Positions 6,145 to 10,600 of a DNA stretch of 10,600 nucleotides are shown in pieces. Numbering within the stretch: position 1 is the stretch's first letter; the number at the start of each line of letters is the position of its first letter. Source of the stretch: Bacteroides sp. GTDB lineage: Bacteria > Bacteroidota > Bacteroidia > Bacteroidales > Muribaculaceae. The stretch lies in assembly GCA_014801655.1 (NCBI GenBank), contig JAAVDT010000021.1, forward strand, positions 43,847 to 54,446. The letters are read 5' to 3'. A program made the translations under genes and the position numbers. The notes under the pieces were generated by a model that was not told the DNA's origin, did not search any database, and saw only the letters and a program-made list of their open reading frames with translations.

Positions 6145-8418
6145 ATGAAGAAACTGATATTTACTCTCTCCCTTTGCTGCTCCATGTCGGCAGCTATGGC
6201 TCAGACTCAACCGACTGTCGACGCTCAGCAGAAAATCAACTCTGCCGGACGTGTGATGATATACAATTTTAAAAACCGTCAGCTGACGGTCAAGGCCGGT
6301 CAGCAGACAATCAACGCTCAGGATCAGGAGCCGGTCGTGTCGGCAGTGGTGATTCTTGAAAAAGGCTACACCTCCGATGTGCTTGCCGGCATTGAGGGCG
6401 TTGAAGTGATGTCGGAGCTTGGCGACGTGCTCGTGGTACGCTGTCCGGTGACGGTCACTGAAAAGATTGCTGCTCTTCCGCAGGTGCTCCAGGTTGGTTT
6501 CGGCGATCAGCAGCGTCCGATGCTCGACTATGCCCGACCCGCCAGCACCGTGACCGACGTGCAGGATGGTTTCAGCTACGAAGGCACCACCCGTTCGTTT
6601 GACGGGACTGGTGTGGTCTGCGGTATGATGGACACCGGCCTCGAAGCAAACCATGTCAACTTCAAGAACGCCGACGGCACTTCGCGAATCCAGCGTCTCT
6701 GGCACATGAACAGCAACGATGGGTCATCCGTGGAATATAACGCTCAGACCGTTTCCAATTTCACTACTGACAATGCGTCAGCTGGCCATGCAACTCACGT
6801 TGCAGGCATCATCGGAGGTGGCTACAAGGGTAATGGAAAGTTTATGGAAATTTCGTCGGCTACAGGTAGAACGGGGTCAATGAAAAACAATGAACCTATA
6901 CCTTACTATGGTGTTGCAACAGGTGCCGATTTAGCTTTTTCTGTTGGCGAACTATACACTCCCAACATCATTCAGGGTGTGACCAATATCATCAACTATG
7001 CCAATGGCGAAGGCAAGCCCGTTGTGGTGAACCTCTCGCTCGGTAGCAACATTGGTCCCCACGATGGTTCTGACTACTATTCAAAAGCGCTCGCCTCGCT
7101 TGGCGAAAAAGGCATCATCTGCATGAGCGCGGGCAATGAAGGTGACGAACAGATGTCTATAGTGAAAGAGCTTGGGACTTCGGGCGATGATGCTGCCCTT
7201 CGTACCATCCCATTGTCCTATTTGAATGGTACGCTCACTTATGGCTATGTGAATGGCTATTCTGATCTTTGGACTAATGGCAATACACCAGTCACAGTAT
7301 CGCTAAAGGCTTGTAATGGTGATGTAGACAATGCTTTTGAACTTTTGAAGATTGATGCTTCTGGTACAGTGAGTTCTTCGTCGAGTGCAAATTTCTCTAA
7401 TTATTTTACGGGTTCGGCAACTCTTTCTGCTAATGTGGATTACTATAATAACCGTTATAATGTTTACATGCAGTTCAGCGGCGTTTCTCAGGCCATTGGG
7501 AATAATTCCTACTATTTAATGCTGGAGGTTACGGGAACTGCGGGTACTAAATTATATTTGTATGGTAATGGGACATGTTTTGAAAACAGAATAAATGCCA
7601 CAGACGGAACACTTGGAGGAGTGACAAAGGGATCTGCAATTGCATCAATCAACGATGGCTGCTGCGGTGAAAATGTTCTCTCCGTGGGCGCTTACACCAC
7701 CCGCACCACATGGGGCGTGCTCTCGGGCAGTGTCTATTACTACACCGGTGATTTTACCGTTGGCCGCATCGCTCCCTTCTCAAGCTACGGCGCCAACTAT
7801 CAGGGACAGCAGCTTCCGCTCGTCTGCGCTCCCGGCGCCAATATCATCTCGAGCTACAGCAGCTACTATGCCGGGTCGTCGGCTTCCACAACTATGTGTG
7901 CCGAAGCAACCGTCGACGGCAAGACCTACTACTGGGGAGCCATGCAGGGCACTTCAATGTCATGCCCCTATGTGACCGGCACCATCGGTCTCTGGCTTCA
8001 GGCTGACCCGACGCTCACCTATTCAAAGGTGCTCGACGTGATCAATAAGACTTCAACCTACAACTCTCTGACCATGGGCGGCGCATCGGCCAAACCTCGA
8101 TGGGGCGCAGGCAAGATTGAGGCGCTCAAGGGCATTCAGCAGGTGCTTGCCGACCGCGCTGCCGGCATCGGCAATGTGTGGGCCGACGACGATCAGCAGC
8201 GTCTCATCGTGACTCCTCTCGGCGGCGCACTTGAAGTGTTCCTCGCCGGCGGCCAACAGCTCACAGCCACTCTCTACGACCTCCAGGGTCGCCCCGTGGC
8301 CACAGCCTCGGCCGATGCCGACCTCGTCACCATCCCCACCGCCTCCCTCTCCCGAGGCATCTACATCCTCGAAGCCCGCACCCCCGGCGCCCGCCTGACC
8401 CAAAAACTCACCCTCTAA
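6145..8418 (+). CDS. Secreted S8 (subtilisin-like) serine peptidase with T9SS C-terminal tail
   Basis: This 757-residue product is an extracellular subtilase. The ATG at 6145 is chosen because it begins a clean signal peptide (1-19, AMA|Q). A region with propeptide-like character follows, to about 150, with the motif KINSAGR at 30-36. The catalytic set is complete: Asp163 in MMDTGLE, His215 in GHATHVAG (HGTH in most relatives), Asn331 in SAGNEGD and Ser604 in QGTSMSCPYVTG. Asn331 and the conserved NVLSVGA (510-516) are about 160 residues further apart than in subtilisin, so a large domain is inserted within the catalytic fold. Residues about 694-757 match the type A sorting tail of type IX secretion substrates (YDLQGRPV at 711-718, GIYILEA at 738-744, end QKLTL), so the protein is probably exported to the surface or medium by T9SS. 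Base composition changes sharply inside the gene. A paralogue starts at 9375. The substrate is unknown. Confidence 0.95.
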   Translation: MKKLIFTLSLCCSMSAAMAQTQPTVDAQQKINSAGRVMIYNFKNRQLTVKAGQQTINAQDQEPVVSAVVILEKGYTSDVLAGIEGVEVMSELGDVLVVRCPVTVTEKIAALPQVLQVGFGDQQRPMLDYARPASTVTDVQDGFSYEGTTRSFDGTGVVCGMMDTGLEANHVNFKNADGTSRIQRLWHMNSNDGSSVEYNAQTVSNFTTDNASAGHATHVAGIIGGGYKGNGKFMEISSATGRTGSMKNNEPIPYYGVATGADLAFSVGELYTPNIIQGVTNIINYANGEGKPVVVNLSLGSNIGPHDGSDYYSKALASLGEKGIICMSAGNEGDEQMSIVKELGTSGDDAALRTIPLSYLNGTLTYGYVNGYSDLWTNGNTPVTVSLKACNGDVDNAFELLKIDASGTVSSSSSANFSNYFTGSATLSANVDYYNNRYNVYMQFSGVSQAIGNNSYYLMLEVTGTAGTKLYLYGNGTCFENRINATDGTLGGVTKGSAIASINDGCCGENVLSVGAYTTRTTWGVLSGSVYYYTGDFTVGRIAPFSSYGANYQGQQLPLVCAPGANIISSYSSYYAGSSASTTMCAEATVDGKTYYWGAMQGTSMSCPYVTGTIGLWLQADPTLTYSKVLDVINKTSTYNSLTMGGASAKPRWGAGKIEALKGIQQVLADRAAGIGNVWADDDQQRLIVTPLGGALEVFLAGGQQLTATLYDLQGRPVATASADADLVTIPTASLSRGIYILEARTPGARLTQKLTL

Positions 8419-8425
8419 CCCCCGC

Positions 8426-8460
8426 ACTCTAAACTCTAAACTCTAAACTCTAAACTCTAA
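8426..8460. repeat. Five tandem copies of the heptamer ACTCTAA
   Basis: Five perfect, uninterrupted 7-bp units begin 7 bp after the stop codon of the peptidase gene. Since 7 is not a multiple of 3, the TAA in successive units falls in all three + frames, making a stop block. The array ends 10 bp before the left inverted repeat of the cassette. It may be a slippage-prone simple repeat or a copy of a dispersed genomic motif. No coding or hairpin function is visible. Confidence 0.9.
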
Positions 8461-8470
8461 TAAACGTTTT

Positions 8471-8607
8471 CCTACGGAACTTTTCGGCCTGCGGCCGTTT
8501 CTAAGCGGGTCGGGCCGGAACTTCCGCGGAAAAATAAACATCATACTCACCTGTCAACCGGAACCCGCAAGGGAAACGCTACGCTCTCCGAGCGGGAACC
8601 CGCGGAA
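8471..8607. repeat. Left inverted repeat flanking the GxxExxY gene
   Basis: This GC-rich 137-bp arm is an imperfect reverse complement of 9154-9288. The inner 47 bp (8561-8607 against 9154-9200) align without gaps at 38 positions, counted by eye. The outer part aligns with gaps and closes with a perfect 11-bp match, CCTACGGAACT at 8471-8481. The arm contains four GGAAC boxes (8476, 8517, 8560, 8595) and a small hairpin CGGCC-TGC-GGCCG at 8485-8497 followed by TTT. That hairpin might also act as a weak terminator for the peptidase gene. Its composition differs from both neighbouring genes. Confidence 0.8.
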
Positions 8608-8662
8608 TCCATTCTCCATGTCATCCATATAGGTTTTTATTGAAAAATAGCTTTTCTCCGCA

Positions 8663-9130
8663 ATGCAGAAGTCTGATCTTCCCCATGAATATTCCGCTAT
8701 TGGCAAATCCATAATCGGATGCGCCTTTGAGGTGCGTAGAACAGTGGGGCGAGGACTTCGGGAAAAATACTATGAATCGGCTCTTGTGTGGGAATTGAGG
8801 CAGAGGGGGCATGATGTCAAAAGGCAGCATCCAATCAGAGCCCTCTACAAAGGTGTGGAAGTTGATGATTGCTTTGTTGCCGATATTCTTGTCGATGATA
8901 AAGTGATTATCGAGACAAAGGCTTTGAAGAGCTTCACAGAATCTGAAGTTCGCCAACTATACACTTACCTATATCTGACCGGCTGTCGGTTGGGGTATAT
9001 CATAAATTTCGGTGTCGACGACTTCCGAACTGCCAATCTGAAGACTGATCAACACCCATATTCGTTTGGAATCTATCGAGTTGTCAACACAAGAGGCTTT
9101 GAAGCTAAAGCATTCTCACCCTCGCAATGA
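8663..9130 (+). CDS. GxxExxY-family protein (PD-(D/E)XK nuclease-like)
   Basis: The 155-residue product has the features of the GxxExxY family, a small, widespread group of unknown function placed in the PD-(D/E)XK nuclease-like superfamily. The name-giving motif is G31-L-R-E34-K-Y-Y37, inside a stretch resembling the family's usual IIGxAxEVHRxLGxGLLExxYxxALxxEL. Candidate metal-binding residues are Asp74 (VADILVDD) and Glu84/Lys86 (IIETKA), which form the D...ExK signature. The helix SEVRQLYTYLYLTG and strand RLGYIINFG that follow are also typical. There is no signal peptide, so it is cytoplasmic. Length is slightly above the usual 120-130 residues because of a tail after about 125. It stands alone between inverted repeats, 55 bp from the left arm and 23 bp from the right. 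A TAGGTTTT at 8630-8637 is a weak -7-like box without a -33 partner. Enzyme activity has not been inferred beyond the motif. Confidence 0.9.
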   Translation: MQKSDLPHEYSAIGKSIIGCAFEVRRTVGRGLREKYYESALVWELRQRGHDVKRQHPIRALYKGVEVDDCFVADILVDDKVIIETKALKSFTESEVRQLYTYLYLTGCRLGYIINFGVDDFRTANLKTDQHPYSFGIYRVVNTRGFEAKAFSPSQ

Positions 9131-9153
9131 TTCTGTAAACGATGCCGTTCACG

Positions 9154-9288
9154 TTCTGCGGGTTCATGCCCGGAGAGCGCAGCGACTCCCAAGCGGGTTC
9201 TCCCGCCGGAGCAAAAATAAAAAAGTTCCGCGTCCGTTCAGCCCTGCTCACGGCTCCGCGGCGCAGCCGCAGGAAAGAGTTCCGTAGG
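9154..9288. repeat. Right inverted repeat flanking the GxxExxY gene
   Basis: This arm mirrors 8471-8607. Shared blocks include GCGGGTTC (9158-9165 and 9193-9200), CGGAGAGCG (9171-9179), GCCGCAGG (9266-9273) and the terminal AGTTCCGTAGG (9278-9288). It contains four GTTC boxes, at 9162, 9197, 9225 and 9279, the mirror of the four GGAAC boxes on the left. A small hairpin GCGGC-GCA-GCCGC occupies 9258-9270. No gene lies in the 244 bp between the GxxExxY stop and the next start. Confidence 0.8.
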
Positions 9289-9299
9289 CGCAAGATTCT

Positions 9300-9319
9300 A
9301 TCTCGTTTTTGAGATTTTT
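9300..9319 (+). terminator. Weak terminator-like hairpin after the GxxExxY cassette
   Basis: ATCTC (9300-9304) pairs with GAGAT (9311-9315) around a GTTTTT loop, and four more T follow at 9316-9319. The stem is only 5 bp and AT-rich, so termination would be weak. The same bases form part of the upstream region of the second peptidase gene, whose promoter I could not place: TTTTTG boxes occur at 9306-9311 and 9315-9320, but no good TAnnTTTG follows at the right distance. Confidence 0.3.
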
Positions 9320-9374
9320 GTAATTGAAGATATATCAACTATTTATATAAATCGTTATCACAAACACACTGCTT

Positions 9375-10600
9375 ATGAATTATTCTATCTTCCGTTACGG
9401 GCTGGCTTTGGCGCTCGCTGTCGGTGCCTCCGGCATGGCCGACGCTCAGTCGAAAATCAGCTCTACCGGCCGTAGCACTCTGGCCCGCTATCAGCGTCAG
9501 GCCGAGCAGGCTGCCTCGCGTGGCGCTGCCATCACTGAAGTGCCCACAGTGGGCGTGCTCGTGCGCACCGACGACAAATCCGCTGCCGAACTGCTCACGG
9601 CCAACGGCTACACCGTGGCCTCTGACTTCGGCAACGTTGCTCTGGTCAACATCCCCATCACTGAAGTGGAGCGCGTGGCTGAGATTCCCGCCGTGCGTAG
9701 CGTCAGCCTCGGCGGTCGCAAACGCTTGCACATGGACAAAGCCCGCGAGCTCTCAGGCGTCGACGAAGCATATCTCGGTATGATCGGCGACATGGAAACC
9801 ACTCCCTACACCGGCAAGGGCGTTATCCTCGGCCTCATGGACGGCGGTCTCTATCCCAACCACATCAATTTCCAGGGCCGCGTTGAACGTCTCTGGCATT
9901 TCTCAGGTCAGGACGGCACATCGAAAGAATACACAGCCTCCACTGTCTCCACCTTCACCACCGACGACAAGGAGGAAACCCACGCAACCCACGTTGCCGG
10001 CATCATGGGCGGTGGCTATACCGGATCGGTGACCTATCGCGACGGATCTTCTCTCCGCACTGCCGCCAACCCCTACTATGGTGTGGCTCCCGAAGCTACG
10101 CTCGCATTCAGCTGCGGTGAGCTCTACGATGCCAATATCCTGCAGGGCGTGCAGAACATCGTGGAATATGCCGAATCGCAGGGCATGCCCGCCGCCATCA
10201 ATCTGTCGCTCGGCCAGAACGCAGGTCCGCACGACGGCACCGACGATTTCTCCGCCGCCCTCAATGCCCTCGGCGAGCGCGCTCTCATCTGCATCTCGGC
10301 CGGCAACGAAGGTGACACCGACCTCTCTATCGAAAAGACATTCACCGCGTCAGACAAATCGGTGAAAACCATCCTTTTCTACAATAACGCCTACGTTGAC
10401 TCAAACTATGGCTACCTCGACATCTGGGCCGATGACGAACGTCCGCTGACCGTCACCATCTCCAACATCAACAGCTCCGGCACTCTGTCAAACACTGTCA
10501 CCGTCAGCTCCAATGCCAACGGCCAGAGCATCAGCAAATGTGTCAAGAGTGGCGGCTCGGTCGATGCTTACGCCGGCGTTGATGCCAACAACGGCCGCTA
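9375..10600 (+). CDS. Second S8 (subtilisin-like) peptidase, cut by the window edge
   Basis: From ATG 9375 the frame stays open for 408 codons to the end of the window. The product is a paralogue of the peptidase at 6145-8418. A signal peptide (1-24, ADA|Q) is followed by KISSTGR at 27-33, matching KINSAGR in the first enzyme, and a propeptide-like region to about 145. Asp156 lies in LMDGGLYPNH (GG where most subtilases have TG), His203 in THATHVAGIMGGG, and Asn311 in ISAGNEGD. Colinear blocks such as RLWH, HATHVAGI, PYYGVA, GELY, NLSLG and GPHDG show common descent with the first copy. The catalytic serine and any C-terminal sorting tail would lie beyond the edge, so activity and secretion route cannot be confirmed. 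The inserted domain after Asn311 is present here too. Composition is evenly GC-rich, unlike the mosaic first copy. Confidence 0.94.
   Translation, partial: MNYSIFRYGLALALAVGASGMADAQSKISSTGRSTLARYQRQAEQAASRGAAITEVPTVGVLVRTDDKSAAELLTANGYTVASDFGNVALVNIPITEVERVAEIPAVRSVSLGGRKRLHMDKARELSGVDEAYLGMIGDMETTPYTGKGVILGLMDGGLYPNHINFQGRVERLWHFSGQDGTSKEYTASTVSTFTTDDKEETHATHVAGIMGGGYTGSVTYRDGSSLRTAANPYYGVAPEATLAFSCGELYDANILQGVQNIVEYAESQGMPAAINLSLGQNAGPHDGTDDFSAALNALGERALICISAGNEGDTDLSIEKTFTASDKSVKTILFYNNAYVDSNYGYLDIWADDERPLTVTISNINSSGTLSNTVTVSSNANGQSISKCVKSGGSVDAYAGVDANNGR

Larger units (their letters stand above)
8471..9288. mobile_element. Candidate inverted-repeat-bounded cassette carrying a GxxExxY gene
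   Basis: An 818-bp unit consists of two facing repeats of about 137 bp with a single gene between them, and it lies between two paralogous peptidase genes. The outermost 11 bp match perfectly (8471-8481 and 9278-9288), as transposon ends often do. No transposase is encoded, and the bases next to the ends (TAAACGTTTT on the left, CGCAAGATTC on the right) show no clear target duplication. It could be a non-autonomous element moved by an enzyme encoded elsewhere, a gene that landed between two copies of a dispersed palindromic repeat, or a remnant of rearrangement. The mobile reading is inference. Confidence 0.4.

Noticed and set aside
6091..6705. 204-residue minus-strand frame over the start of the first peptidase
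   Set aside because: It is antisense to the signal peptide and propeptide coding region and its promoter, has a His-rich composition typical of shadow frames, and no family match.
8426..8460. Heptamer array as a CRISPR array
   Set aside because: The units are 7 bp and have no spacers; it is a simple tandem repeat.
8461..9298. Target-site duplication around the inverted repeats
   Set aside because: The 10 bases outside each end (TAAACGTTTT and CGCAAGATTC) share no convincing direct repeat.
8419..9374. Both gaps around the GxxExxY gene are exactly 244 bp
   Set aside because: The inverted repeats are not placed symmetrically inside the gaps (55 and 23 bp from the gene), so equal length is most likely a coincidence.
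9424..9783. 119-residue + strand frame inside the second peptidase
   Set aside because: It is out of frame with the peptidase that starts at 9375, which has a signal peptide and catalytic motifs; the frame is rich in Pro, Ser and Ala from GC-rich codons read out of register.

Overview
The window looks like chromosomal DNA of a gut-type member of the Bacteroidales. A Muribaculaceae-like genome is my guess, but it cannot be proven from this sequence alone. The grounds are a SusC/SusD pair, promoters of the Bacteroidetes form (TTG, then 19-20 bp, then TAnnTTTG), AT-rich leaders without Shine-Dalgarno sequences, lipoproteins with an acidic stretch after the lipobox cysteine, Ala-Gln signal peptidase I sites, and a subtilase with a type IX secretion (T9SS) type A C-terminal tail. 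Every gene seen is on the + strand.

Region 1 (1-5998) is a three-gene surface nutrient-uptake operon. A 404-bp upstream region carries a perfect 8-bp inverted repeat, a near-consensus promoter and a leader of about 180 nt with three ATCAATCA octamers and a 7-codon upstream ORF. It is followed by a SusC/RagA-type TonB-dependent transporter (405-3416), a SusD/RagB-type lipoprotein (3438-4970) and a lipoprotein with one Calx-beta domain (5003-5926). A strong intrinsic terminator (5958-5991) closes the operon. No glycoside hydrolase and no regulator gene is in view.

Region 2 (6042-10600) holds two paralogous secreted S8 (subtilisin-like) peptidases. The first (6145-8418) has its own promoter, an intact catalytic set, a large insertion inside the catalytic domain and a C-terminal sorting tail. 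The second starts at 9375 and is cut by the window edge before its catalytic serine. The substrate of the SusC/SusD system is unknown. Secreted proteases next to a RagA/RagB-like pair make peptide or protein use worth considering, but the peptidases are a separate transcription unit.

Region 3 (8426-9288) lies between the two peptidase genes and is the most unusual part. Five perfect copies of the heptamer ACTCTAA follow the first peptidase. Beyond them a small GxxExxY-family (PD-(D/E)XK-superfamily-like) gene (8663-9130) sits between two imperfect inverted repeats of about 137 bp, at 8471-8607 and 9154-9288. The outer ends of the repeats match perfectly over 11 bp. This looks like an inverted-repeat-bounded cassette placed between duplicated genes. 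No transposase and no convincing target-site duplication is visible.
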